This document shows positions 1 through 11,831 of a DNA stretch of 64,000 bases, piece by piece. A model generated the notes under the pieces. It searched no databases, had not been told where the DNA came from, and saw nothing but the letters and a program-made list of their open reading frames with translations. Every line of letters starts with the position of its first letter. Within the stretch, counting starts at the first letter, position 1. A program made the position numbers and the translations under genes. This DNA is from Rutidosis leptorrhynchoides (lineage: Eukaryota; Streptophyta; Magnoliopsida; Asterales; Asteraceae): assembly GCF_046630445.1 (NCBI RefSeq), contig NC_092341.1, positions 261,443,001-261,507,000 of the forward strand, read 5' to 3'.

Positions 1-803
1 CCAACACCACCCTTGAACTTGATTATGTTTTAGACACTTAATCACCTTAAAACCTAGCTAGAAACCCACTTCCTTTGGACCCAAAATTCTGGACAGCAGC
101 TAGTTGAAAGAAGATGATGAATGGAGCCTCGAGACTATGAAACCTCAAGAGATTATACCCCAAACTTGACACCAACACCCTAGCCTTTAGTTAGGATTTA
201 ATGACACTTGAAAACAAGCTTGTAAATCAAAGAAATGAACCCTTTTTGCTGCTCAAAACTCACGACAGAAATGGCTGCAGCAAGCTGTTTTTGTTGTTTG
301 TTTTTCACACTTGAGAGAATGTGTATGCATGTGTGTCTTTTGTTTTTGGTCAAGAGCATGCATCTAAGTAATTGTGCTATGTTGGAAGCATCAAAAGTGA
401 GCATGGGTGGGCTCTCTTGGAGTCACAAATCTGCCACTCTTGTTGTGTTTATATAAAATGTAGCAATTTTTATAAAACTTGTAAAAGAAACCATATAAAT
501 ATTTGCTATCTTCATATTTATATAAACCACTTAAAAAACATAACACAATATAGTTATTTAAACCTATAAATAACTAAATCCATATCATATATAAATTATC
601 CAAATAATTTATCTCAAGTGATGATATTTTAGAAACCCGATTTTCTAAAATCCAAGTGTCGCGTATTTGTTTAATGATCCAATCGTTAAGATCACATACG
701 TATAAGGTGTAGGTAAGTTTGTTATTGGGTATGACCAGACTTGGATCATAACATATTAGCCACATAAATTTAATATGTCTCTCGGGCATACAAAAAACCT
801 TCA
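1..803 (-). repeat. Copia A left LTR (3' LTR), partial
   Basis: Aligns without net indels to 27532-28334, the same LTR on the other side of the element. It ends in CCTTCA, the reverse of a TGAAGG LTR start, directly beside a copia polypurine tract. About 274 bases of the LTR lie off-window to the left. Short ORFs in this LTR recur in both copies only because the LTRs are near-identical. I do not treat them as genes. Confidence 0.92.
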
Positions 804-814
804 ATCTCCCACTT
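804..814 (-). other. Polypurine tract of copia A
   Basis: On the minus strand this reads AAGTGGGAGAT directly before the 3' LTR, the usual plus-strand priming site of plant copia elements. Together with the LTR end at 803 it fixes the 3' boundary. Confidence 0.88.
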
Positions 815-896
815 GCACGAGAAACATAAGAAATTAATGCAAGTGACGGATACCACCTAACGACCGTCCATCACCCCCAATATGTTATGACTTTGT
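815..896 (-). other. Copia A 3' untranslated segment between PPT and the S1 insertion
   Basis: Short noncoding stretch of copia A. It continues at 4220 on the far side of S1. The last five bases (892-896, TTTGT) are the target-site duplication of S1, repeated at 4220-4224. Confidence 0.8.
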
Positions 897-1104
897 TGTA
901 GTGACCCGAACTTTTCCATGTTTATATATATTAATTGAGATTGATATTTACATGATTAAATGTTTCCAACATGTTAAGCAATCAAACTTGTTAAGACTTG
1001 ATTAATTGAAATATGTTTCATATAGACAATTGACCACCCAAGTTGACCGGCGATTCACGAACGTTAAAACTTGTAAAAACGACATGACGATATATATATG
1101 GATA

Positions 1105-1460
1105 TACATATGGTTAACATGAGATTATGATAAGTAAGTATCTCCATAAGTATATTAACAATGAGTTATATACATATAAACAAGACTACTAACTTAAGGA
1201 TTTCGAAACGAGACATATATGTAACGATTATCGTTGTAACGACATTTAAATGTATATATATCATATTAAGATATATTAATATATCATAATATCATGATAA
1301 TATAATAATTTAACATCTCATTAGATATAATAAACAATGGGTTAACAACATTAATTGAGATCGTTAACTTAAAGGTTTCAAAACAACACTTACATGTAAC
1401 GACTAACGATGACTTAACGACTCAGTTAAAATGTATATACAAGTAGTGTATTTAGATGTA
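1105..1460 (+). repeat. Diverged tandem subrepeats in solo LTR S1
   Basis: A block containing ACAATGRGTTA, ACTAACTTAA, a TTTCRAAAC box, TGTAACGAYTA and a TTAAATGTATATA end recurs at about 1153-1265 and 1330-1440, with a weaker unit before. The same block is present with an additional unit in S2 (28345-28810). Confidence 0.65.
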
Positions 1461-3616
1461 TTAAAATACTTTTGGAAGACGAGACATATATCAAAACACT
1501 CATACTTAACGAAAATGGTTACAGTTACTTTTCCATTCTTTTCTTTCATCAAGAATTCTAGTCGTATTCTGACCCGTATTATACACAGCTTCAAAACGTA
1601 CTTACTATGAGTATATACCAATAGGAACTAGCATGGGATTCCACTCTTGATTATGTCATGTATGACTAATCAATTTTAACTTCTACCATGAGCTAGTCAA
1701 CTAACTAGAACTCCTTTTAACCCCACTCACCACTCACCAATTACCACTCATCATTCACTCCATTTCACTTCCAATTCTCTTTCTAATTCTCTCTCAACAC
1801 ACACACACACTATTATGAACGTATTTTTCCAGTAGTTAATCATCATCTTCATCAAAAATCACTTCAAGAATCAAGCTATAATCATCATAGGAAGAACACT
1901 TCAAGAACACTTCAAAAATCCCTTCAAGTTTACTAATTTACTTCCAAGCTTTCTAATCCATTCCAAGTAATCATCTAAGATCAAGAAACCTTTGTTATAT
2001 ACAGTAGGTTATCTTTCTTATTCAAGGTAATATTCATATTCAAACTTTGATTCAATTTCTATAACTATAAACTATCTTAATTGGAGTAAAAATCTTACTT
2101 GAACTTGTTTTTGTGTCATGATCCTACTTCAAGAACTTTCAAGCCATCCAAGATCCTTTGAAGCTAGATCATTTCTTGTCACTTCCAGTAGGTTTACCTA
2201 CTAAACTTGAGGTAGTAATGATGTTCATAACATCATTCGATTCATATATATAAAACTATCTTATTCGAAGGTTTAAACTCGTAATCACTAGAACATAGTT
2301 TAGTTAATTCTAAACTTGTTCGCAAACAAAAGTTAATCCTTCTAACTTGACTTTTAAAATTAACTACACACATGTTCTATATCTATATGATATGCTAACT
2401 TAATGATTTAAAACCTGGAAACACGAAAAACACCGTAAAACCGGATTTACGCCGTCGTAGTAACACCGCGGGCTGTTTTGGGTTAGTTATTTAAAAACTA
2501 TGATAAATTTTGATTTAAAAGTTGTTATTCTGAGAAAATGATTTTTATTATGAACATGAAACTATATCCAAAAATTATGGTTAAACTCAAAGTGGAAGTA
2601 TGTTTTCTAAAATGGTCATCTAGACGTCGTTCTTTCGACTGAAATGACTACCTTTACAAAAACGACTTGTAACTTATTTTTCCGACTATAAACCTATACT
2701 TTTCTGTTTAGATTCATAAAATAGAGTTCAATATGAAACCATAGCAATTTGATTCACTCAAAACGGATTTAAAATGAAGAAGTTATGGGTAAAACAAGAT
2801 TGGATAATTTTTCTCATTTTAGCTACGTGAAAATTGGTAACAAATCTATTCCAACCATAACTTAATCAACTTGTATTGTATATTATGTAATCTTGAGATA
2901 CCATAGACACGTATACAATGTTTCGACCTATCATGTCGACACATCTATATATATTTCGGAACAACCATAGACACTCTATATGTGAATGTTGGAGTTAGCT
3001 ATACAGGGTTGAGGTTGATTCCAAAATATATATAGTTTGAGTTGTGATCAATACTGAGATACGTATACACTGGGTCGTGGATTGATTCAAGATAATATTT
3101 ATCGATTTATTTCTGTACATCTAACTGTGGACAACTAGTTGTAGGTTACTAACGAGGACAGCTGACTTAATAAACTTAAAACATCAAAATATATTAAAAG
3201 TGTTGTAAATATATTTTAAACATACTTTGATATATATGTATATATTGTTATAGGTTCGTGAATCAACCAGTGGCCAAGTCTTACTTCCCGACGAAGTAAA
3301 AATCTGTGAAAGTGAGTTATAGTCCCACTTTTAAAATCTAATATTTTTGAGATGAGAATACATGCAGATTTTATAAATGATTTACAAAATAGACACAAGT
3401 ACGTGAAACTACATTCTATGGTTGAATTATCGAAATCGAATATGCCCCTTTTCATTAATTCTGGTAATCTAAGAATTAGGGAACAGACACCCTAATTGAC
3501 GCGAATCCTAAAGATAGATCTATTGGGCCTAACAAACCCCGTCCAAAGTACCGGATGCTTTAGTACTTCGAAATTTATATCATATCCGAAGGGTTTCCCG
3601 GAATGATGGGGATATT

Positions 3617-3617
<1 letters not shown>

Positions 3618-3699
<82 letters not shown>
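3618..3699. repeat. (TA)n microsatellite in S1
   Basis: About 40 TA units. The homologous sites in S2 (near 31013) and S3 (near 57400) have only a short TTATATG at this place, so the tract expanded in the S1 copy. Confidence 0.95.
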
Positions 3700-3702
<3 letters not shown>

Positions 3703-4219
3703 TCTTGTTAATGTCAGTTACCAGGTGTTCACCATATGAATGATTTTTATCTCTATGTATGGGATGTGTATTGAAATATGAAATCTTGTGGTCTATTGTT
3801 ACGATTTGATATATATAGGTTAAACCTATAACTCACCAACATTTTTGTTGACGTTTAAAGCATGTTTATTCTCAGGTGAATACTAAGAGCTTCCGCTGTT
3901 GCATACTAAAATAAGGACAAGATTTGGAGTCCATGTTTGTATGATATTGTGTAAAAACTGCATTCAAGAAACTGATTTCGATGTAACATATTTGTATTGT
4001 AAACCATTATGTAATGGTCGTGTGTAAACAGGATATTTTAGATTATCACTATTTGATAATCTACGTAAAGCTTTTTAAACCTTTATTTATGAAATAAAGG
4101 TTATGGTTTGTTTTAAAAATGAATGCAGTCTTTGAAAAACGTCTCATATAGAGGTCAAAACCTCGCAACGAAATCAATTAATATGGAACGTTTTTAATCA
4201 ATAAGAACGGGACATTTCA

Positions 4220-4992
4220 TTTGTGCCATTCAATAACATCATCCCTTTCGAGTTCCCATCTCGAACATGAATAGGTGAATCTTTTCATTATTTCCTTTTG
4301 TCCTAGATGTCATGTTAAATCCAAGAGACACAGAGTCATCACTCTCTTTTAGATTTAACTTTATCAGGCCTTAGACGCCTGACTCTCAACGAATAAGAGG
4401 GACAAATTCCATCTTGATTACATACGTCCTAGATATATATACTTTGTATTACACCTGAGCTCTTCCTTATGAACTACCATATTTCAGAATAGCGAAGGAA
4501 AGAATCAAGGCACGATACTCGGTAAATATCCTAACCCAATATGTATCTCAGGTCAGAGGATACAATGATATTCGCCTTTACTCAAGATTACATGTGATCA
4601 ACCACAAAGGCTCCATTTAGTAACTCTTGAGGGCGGGTCTTCCAATATTTGTATCCCACAAATATCTATGAACCTTGGTTGCATCCTTGCCCCACATTCA
4701 TCCCTTGAATGTATACCAATCCAAGTTCATAATAGTCTAAACCTCACATTTGTTCCCACAAATGTGATCGACTACGGAATTTAGAATAATTACTTATTCA
4801 TGGATAAAATATGCAAAATAGGAACATAACTCTAAATAAATTAACACCATAATTATATTAATGAGTTTGAGCAATTTCGTTCCGTTACAATACTTAAAAC
4901 AGATCATGACCAATCACTAGAATATCGAAGCCCTAATGCACACACATGTCCTGCGTGTTTTGCTCCATGTAAGAGCTTCCTGAGAGGATCCG
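4220..4992 (-). other. Copia A 3' untranslated region
   Basis: Noncoding stretch between the end of the copia RNase H frame and S1. It holds no ORF of note. Its place between pol and the polypurine tract makes it the element's 3' untranslated region. The last codons of pol may run a little into it in another frame, because the RNase H tail has frameshifted. Confidence 0.75.
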
Positions 4993-7809
4993 CTAGAGGC
5001 GTCTATTTGTGTCAGGGGCCCTGGATATGTAACTGCTCAAGATATGAAGATCTGTATGAACTTTGCGAATACATATCTTTCCCTTTTCAACTTCATCCCT
5101 TATGTAGTTGAATCTCCGCTCAATGTGACGGGTCTTTTGGTGAGCACGAGGTTCTTTGATTTGGGCAATCGCACCTTCGTTGTCACAGAAGATCTCAAGA
5201 GGGTCCTGAATGGAAGGGACTACTCCTAAGTCGTTGATGAATTTCTTCATCCATGCAGCTTCCTGAGCTGCCAATGATGCGGCAATGTACTCTGACTCTG
5301 TAGTGGATAATGCAACAACATCCTGTTTTGAACTCTTCCAAGAGACCGCACCTCCATTTAATGTGAAGACATAACTGGATTGTGATCGATAATCATCTCG
5401 ATCAGTTTGGAAACTCGCGTCCACGTAACCTTTTATAGCGAGTTCCTCCTCACCAGACCCATATATTAGAAACATATCCTTAGTCCTCCTAAGGTATTTC
5501 AATATACTTTTAACAGCAATCCAATGACTGTTTCTTGGGTTATTCTGGTATCTACTTGTCAGGCTAAGAGCGCATGACACATCCGGTCTAGTGCATATCA
5601 TTGCATACATGATTGACCCAATGGCAGACACATATGGGACTTTCTTCATTCTCTCCTGTTCATCTTTCGTGGTGGGGCACTGAGATGAACTGAGAAGTGT
5701 TCCCTTTTGAATAGGTACCAAACCTTTCTTAGAGTTCTCCATCTTGAACCTTTTCAAGATCTTTTTAATGTATGCACTTTGATTCAAACCTATCAGTTTC
5801 TTGGATCTATCCCTATAGATCCCAATCCCCAAAACGTATTATGCTTCTCCAAGATCCTTAATGGAGAAGCATTTACTTAGCCAAGTTTTAACACCTTGCA
5901 TAGCCGGAATATCATTTCCAAATAACAATATATCATCCACATATAGTACAAGGAACATGATTGTGCTCCCACTAGCTTTCTTATATACACAAGCTTCATC
6001 ACCATTTTTAATGAAGCCAAATTTCTTGGCCTCCTCATTAAAACGATGATTCCACATTCTAGATGCTTGTTTCAAACCGTAGATTGACTTCTTTAACTTG
6101 CATACCTTTTTAGGATATTTCGGATCAACAAAACCTTCAGGCTGAACCATATAGACATCTTCCTCAAGATGTCCATTTAGGAAAGCGGTCTTGACATCCA
6201 TTTGCCATATTTCATAATCATAATGAGCAGCAATAGCAAGTAATATCCTAATAGACTTTAGCATTGCCACTGGCGAAAAGGTTTCATCATAGTCAACCCC
6301 TTGAGTTTGAGTGAAACCTTTTGCTAAAAGTCTAGCTTTATATGTATCCAAGTTTCCATGTATGTCGGTTTTCATTTTGAAAATCCATTTACAATCAACT
6401 AGCCTAGAGCCAGGAGGTTGCGCAACAAGTTCCCAAACTTGGTTGTAATACATGGATTGCATCTCAGCGTTCATGGCTTCCTGCCATTTATCTTTATCAA
6501 TCCTTGATAAAGCATCTTGGTAGTTAGTTGGTTCATCCAAATCAACCACATAGCATCCATCCATGAGAAACCCATATCTCTCAGGAGGATTACCAATCCT
6601 ACCAGATCTGCGAACTTCTTGTGTATTTTGATCATCCATTTGATCATTCTCAACATTTTCATGTTGAGTGCTAGTGTCAACCAATGGTGTATCATCTACT
6701 TGATCTTGAACCTCTTCAAGATCTATCTTTCTTTCACTATTTCCTTCCATTAGGAACTTAGTTTCAAGGAATTCAGCCTTTCGAGCAACAAATACATTTT
6801 GCTCGGTTGGATCATAGAAATAGTATCCCATATCGTCCTTGAGATATCCTATGAAGATACACTTCGTGGATCGAGCATTCAATTTATTAGGGATGTAACG
6901 CTTAGGATAAGCTTCACATCCCCATACCTTTAAGTATGATAGAGATGGAGGTTTTCCAAACCACATCTCATGAGGAGTTCGTTCCACTTTCTTGGTTGGG
7001 GTCATATTTAAAATACGAGCTGCGGAGCATAGACAATAACCCCAAAATGATAGAGGTAACGAGCTTCTAGCCATCATAGATCGAACCATATCCATTAGGG
7101 TTCGGTTCCTCCTTTCGGAAACTCCATTAAGTTGGGGTGTTCCAGGAGGAGTGAGTTGCGAGATAATCCCACAAATTTTAAGATGATCTTGGAAAGTATC
7201 ACTTAAGTATTCACCTCCTCTATTGGTATGAAGTACCTTGATTGTCTTATTCAGTTGATTTTGTACTTCATTTTGATATTCCTTGAATGCTTCAAAAGTT
7301 TCGTCCTTATGTCTTAACAAGTAGACATATCCGAAACGACTAAAGTCATCAATGAAAGTGACGAAGTACCTTTCACCTTTCCTAGTCATGGGCTTAAAGG
7401 GTCTACATACATCCGAATGTATTAATCCCAATAAGTCTTTAGCCCTTTCATAGGTCCCTTTGAAAGGTGCTTTAGTCATTTTGCCTTGTAAACAAGATTC
7501 ACATACATCAAACGACTCTAGTTCATTTGATTTCAAAAGTCCATTCTTTTGAAGTGTATGCATTCGATTCTTGTTTATGTGACCAAGGCGACAATGCCAT
7601 AAGTAGGAATCACTCAAATCCCTTTTGAGTTTCTTGGTGTTTGCATGGAACATTGAGCTATCGTATGATGTGTCATCATGAACCAATTCATAAATACCAT
7701 TCGAAGGCGAAGCCTTAAAATAGAACACATTATCTAAAGAAACATGGATATCATCATTAATGAAATTAAGATTAAAACCATATTGTTTCAAACGGGATAC
7801 AAAAATAAT
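4993..7809 (-). pseudogene. pol: Copia A pol: integrase, reverse transcriptase and RNase H, disrupted
   Basis: One frame from 7809 to 4993, broken by a TAA at 5839-5841. In order: GAG-pre-integrase zinc finger (HCRLGHI...CESCLQGK), integrase core, copia RT with QMDVKTAFLNG and the catalytic YVDD near 5931-5945, and RNase H (GYVDASF, STTESEYIA, KTRHIE). The second integrase catalytic position, normally the D of SDRGGEY, is N here (7222-7224, HTNRGGEY), so the integrase should be inactive. The RNase H tail loses the usual ADPLTKPL-type ending through frameshift. The upstream part of the same polyprotein resumes at 24655 beyond Athila A; the frame runs straight across the insertion point. Confidence 0.93.
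7805..7809. other. Target-site duplication of Athila A, left copy
   Basis: ATAAT, repeated at 24655-24659. The two copies flank TGATG...ATCA termini exactly, and the duplicated codons fall in the copia protease/GAG-pre-integrase linker. Confidence 0.96.
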
Positions 7810-9783
7810 TGATGTGCAGCGGGGTAGTATATAAAATAGTTATTAATTTTAGCAGAAAACACTATTAAATACGATACAATTTTACACAAGATATTTATTT
7901 ATTTATAGAATGGATATACTTAAACCTTGCTACAACACTTATAGGCAGTGTACCTAATCGTATAGTAGTGTAGTTTTTAGTAAGTCCGGTTCGTTCCACA
8001 GGGAAATCTTTAAACAAAGCTCAACGCTATATTAGTTTACTTTTATAAGAATACAAATATATATATAAGTAATATTATTATTATAAAGGGGGGTTTTTAC
8101 CGTTTAATGACCGGTTTGTCGATTTTAAAACTTTAGTCGCAGTTAAAACCTAATGTAAAATATTAAATAAATAAATACAAGACTTAAATTAAAGCGTAAA
8201 GTAAATAACGATAATGAAATTGCGAATAATAAAAGTGCGATAAAATAAAAGTACGATAATTAAAAGTGCGATAACAATAAATAAAAATGCGATAATTAGA
8301 AGTGCAATTAAATATAAAATAAAGGAAATTAAATATGAAATAAAAGAATTATGCTTATTTAAACTTCCATAATCATGATGTTTGACGTGTTGATTTTAGT
8401 TTTATGCCCATGGGTTAATTGTCCTTTGTCCTGGATTATTCAATATGTCCGTCTGGTTTTTGTCCATAACAGTCCATCAGTCATAAATATAAAGTGCGAG
8501 TGTCCTCATCAAATTATTCTTATACCCGAAGTTAAATATTCCAACTAATTGGGGATTCGAATTGTAACAAGGTTTTAATACTTTGTTTAATGAATACACC
8601 AGGTTATCGACTGCGTGTAAACCAAGGTTTTACCACTTTGTTAACAATTACACCAATTACCCTTGAATGTAATTTCACCCCTGTTTTAATTATTCTAGTG
8701 GCTATTAATCCATTCCCGTGTCCGGTTAAATGAACGATTATTCGTACATATAAATACCCCGCCCATCGTGTCCGATCGAGTGTATATGGTAATTTATAGG
8801 GACGCCCAATTGTAAATCTTTATATTAACATTAACAAACTTTCATTTAGTTAAACAAATATAAAGCCCATTAATAGCCCATAGTCTAATTTCCACAAGTG
8901 TCGTTCTTTTATCCAAACCCCAATTATGGTACAAAGCCCAATTACCCAATTTTAGTAATTAGCCCAACATCATGATTACTTCGTTTTAAATAAGCATAAT
9001 AATAACTTAGCTACGAGACATTAATATAAAAAGGTTGAACATAACTTACAATGATTAAAAATAGCGTAGCGTTACACGGACAGAATTTCGACTTACACCC
9101 TTACAACATTCGCTAACATACCCTTATTATTAGGATTTAAAATTAAAATTAAAATTAAAATATAAATTATATATATATATTACGTATATATTGAGAGAGA
9201 GATAGAAATAGAATTATGAAATTTGATCAGAATTCGGTTTGCTTTATAGCCAGAGTTGAATTTTGGGGCTCCGCGACTCGCGGCAAAAACCCCTTCAAAC
9301 TCCGCGAGTCACGGAGATAGTATTTACAGCTCACACCCTTGGAGTTTCTCTGCCGACGGTTTTTTATATATAAATATAATATATATATAATTAATATAAT
9401 TAAATATATATTATATTATATTTATATACATAGTTAACTTGTAATTTTTAGTCCGTTGCGTCGAGCGTTAAGAGTTGACTCTGGTCCCGGTTCCGGATTT
9501 TCGAACGTCCTTGCGTACAATTTTATATTTTGTACTTTGCGTTTTGAATCTTGTACTCTTGTAATTTCGAGACGTTTCTTATCAATAATTGGAACCTTTT
9601 TGATTGTCTTTTGTACTGTTGAGCTTTTTGGTCGTTTGCGTCTTCAATTCGTCGAATCTGTCTTTTGTCTTCACCTTTTATTATTTAAACGAATATCACT
9701 TGTAAATAGAACAATTGCAACTAAAAGCTTGTCTTTCTTGAGGAATAATGCTATGAAATATATGTTCGTTTTTAGCATTATCA
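7810..9783 (-). repeat. Athila A 3' LTR
   Basis: Starts TGATGTGCAGC and ends AGCATTATCA on the plus strand, next to TSD ATAAT. It carries a pair of GC-rich palindromes at 9269-9283 and 9300-9316 in an otherwise AT-rich sequence. A plus-strand 114-codon reading frame near the inner end also recurs in the other Athila LTRs, but it has no ATG and is antisense to the element, so I leave it out. Confidence 0.96.
9269..9316. repeat. Paired GC palindromes in Athila A 3' LTR
   Basis: CTCCGCGACTCGCGG followed 31 bp later by the reverse-complement-like CTCCGCGAGTCACGGAG. Similar pairs occur at 14033-14081, 22277-22324, 24140-24187 and 59491-59538. Each arm can fold on itself and the two members can pair with each other. 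Confidence 0.85.
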
Positions 9784-9799
9784 AATATTCCCACACTTG
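9784..9799 (-). other. Polypurine tract of Athila A
   Basis: On the minus strand AAGTGTGGGAATATT abuts the 3' LTR start TGATAATGC. The same sequence abuts the Athila B LTR at 60007-60022. Further AAGTGTGGG motifs lie upstream at 11065, 11382 and 15645. Confidence 0.85.
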
Positions 9800-11831
9800 A
9801 GCGTTGCTTGTCCTCAAGCAATATTGTCTTGAAATACTAGAATCACTTCTTTATTCTTCACACTTTGTACATCAGTGATTTCTATACGGCGGTATAAACA
9901 ATGGTAGTAACGATATGGTTTACAGTCCCACATGACTATAAAAATTTAGATCCATTAAGGAAATTGGATCTTTATGAAAACATTTGATCTTTTGAAAATT
10001 AAATCTAGTTTTTACCCTAGATAAGTTTTCCGGAATAACCCTTTACCGGTGTTTGCAAAATATTTTTGTGGGTTTGGTGGGTTTCAGATTTGAAAATTTT
10101 AGCTCAAAACTTGCGGTTTTGTGTCACCCACTTGCTAACCTTGTATTTGGAAAGCAACACGTCCAGTTTACTTGTTCCGTATATTACCTTTCGGCAAACT
10201 ACCGTCCGGTTGTAAAGGAAAGCGTTGAACAAGCAACTGTTAAGGCAATGTCCCGTGACATGCTTTTGATTATGGTCTATAACGTGTCGGACGCAATTAC
10301 TATCCTTGGTAGGAGCAATAGTAAAGCTCACCCTTATAATTTTTCGGTCTGGCACAAGGTCCTGTCTTTGACCACTATGCAACCACCGTTCTTACGGTTG
10401 ACACCCGATTTAGTTCAGGTGACCTAATGAATTCCAGGTGAATTCCTAGGATTTTACGTTCAATGGTAATGAACGCATTGAAAATAGGGTTTTCAGAAAA
10501 CAAATCGGTTTGTAATTTTGATCAAAATATTTTCTCGTTTAAGCTCGAGTTTAGATATCATTGAATTCCATGAGTTTGTAATTCTCAATCTTTAAGGTCA
10601 ATCTCTAGGATTGAGTAATATCAGTCTTAAAAGCTGATTTTTAATCTTTAAGGAGATTATCCTTTCTGGGGATCTGATTCATTAGTCTTATCCAGCTAAT
10701 TTGCATGGTGCCCCCCCATTGTACGAGATAAATCCTTCTCATGGTTAGGATAAATCTGACCACTTGGCGACCCTGTTTAATGCTGAGGTCCGTGGATTTC
10801 CTGCTGATTTTAGTGATGCCTTTTCTAGATTTTTCGTCAACCTACAGCTGGTCTGAACGACAACTTCATGACCTAAATCAAGAAGCGCGTTTCTTTTTAG
10901 GAAGACTTTACTTCCTTTTAATGATGGAATTGATTCATCATGTAGATCCATCTCTTCTTTTCTTTCATCGGGTAAAACAGTTTAGTTTAGTCCAAAGCAA
11001 AAGTATTTTCAGTTATTTGTTACAGATATATGTGACATATGTTTAAAATAATTTGGTAAATTTTCCCACACTTGGCTTTTATTTTCCTTTTTATCGTCCT
11101 CTATTCCATTTTAAATGAATTTTGACATTTTAGTTTGTTTCTCAATTTATGTCCTTTCCGAGGTAACAATAATTTCGGTGTATAAACATGATTTTGAATT
11201 CATTTAATTGAAAATTTTGAAAAATTTTACTAGAATTGGGTAGTTAGTATATAAGACTAGGGCTGTTCTTTTTTATCAGAGAGCACTAGATTCTAATACA
11301 ACTACTGCTTTACTAGTATTTTTAATGGTAACCAAGTGTATAAAGTAAAAAATGTTAAAATCCGAAAGAATTTAACCCCTTCCCACACTTAAGATCTTGC
11401 AATGCCCTCATTTGCAAGAAATCAGTAACAATTTAAATTATTGAGGGTGATTTGTGTGAAAATGATTAAATTTTTACCAAAGTTTCCAAATATATTGGCG
11501 TTTGTTTGCTGAATGATAAATGGTGCACATCATTTGTTCATTCCGTCTTGTTGTTATTTCACATATATTTTGCATCTTGTCGTCAAAATTACTTGCTTTT
11601 GCTGAACTTAATGCCAGTCTTTGAAAATGCGTTGTTTTACCCTGTTGTGTACATAAGATAAACTGCAAACATATATACATATTTTTGAAGTTTGGTTTAT
11701 TACCCCACATTCAAAAATTATTAAAATCTAAGAATAAAAGTTAGATAATTATAAAAATGATTACAATATTAACAAAAATATTAAATGTATCAATAATTAC
11801 AAATTACAAAATAAAAAAAATAATAAGTAAA
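9800..11831 (-). other. Athila A long 3' untranslated region
   Basis: About 2 kb between the env-position ORF and the PPT. The plus-strand frames at 10053-10427 and 10741-11046 are antisense, and the first is broken by indels in Athila B (the frame stops early at 60494), so I do not call them. Sense frames are short. PPT-like AAGTGTGGG motifs occur at 11065-11073 and 11382-11390. Confidence 0.75.

Larger units (their letters stand above)
897..4219 (+). mobile_element. S1: gypsy chromovirus-type solo LTR, 3.3 kb
   Basis: Begins TGTAGTGACCCG and ends GGGACATTTCA, flanked by a perfect 5-bp duplication TTTGT (892-896 and 4220-4224). No coding region, PBS, PPT or second LTR is found inside, so this is most simply a solo LTR left by unequal recombination. 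It is homologous along its length to S2 (28335-31538) and in its last third to S3 (57000-57890). It lies in the 3' untranslated region of copia A. The TGT-TGACCC start is typical of plant chromovirus LTRs, which gives the plus orientation. Confidence 0.88.

Noticed and set aside
198..804. Small frames in the copia A LTR, repeated at 27729-28335.
   Set aside because: They lie within the LTR and are repeated with it; no start context or protein similarity.
9456..9800. A 114-codon plus-strand frame found in all three complete Athila LTRs (also 24327 and 59679).
   Set aside because: Antisense to the element, begins with TTG rather than ATG, and recurs only because LTRs are near-identical copies.
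10053..11046. Plus-strand frames of 124 and 101 codons in the Athila A 3' untranslated region.
   Set aside because: Antisense. The first is broken by indels in Athila B (60276-60494), and there are no recognisable domains.
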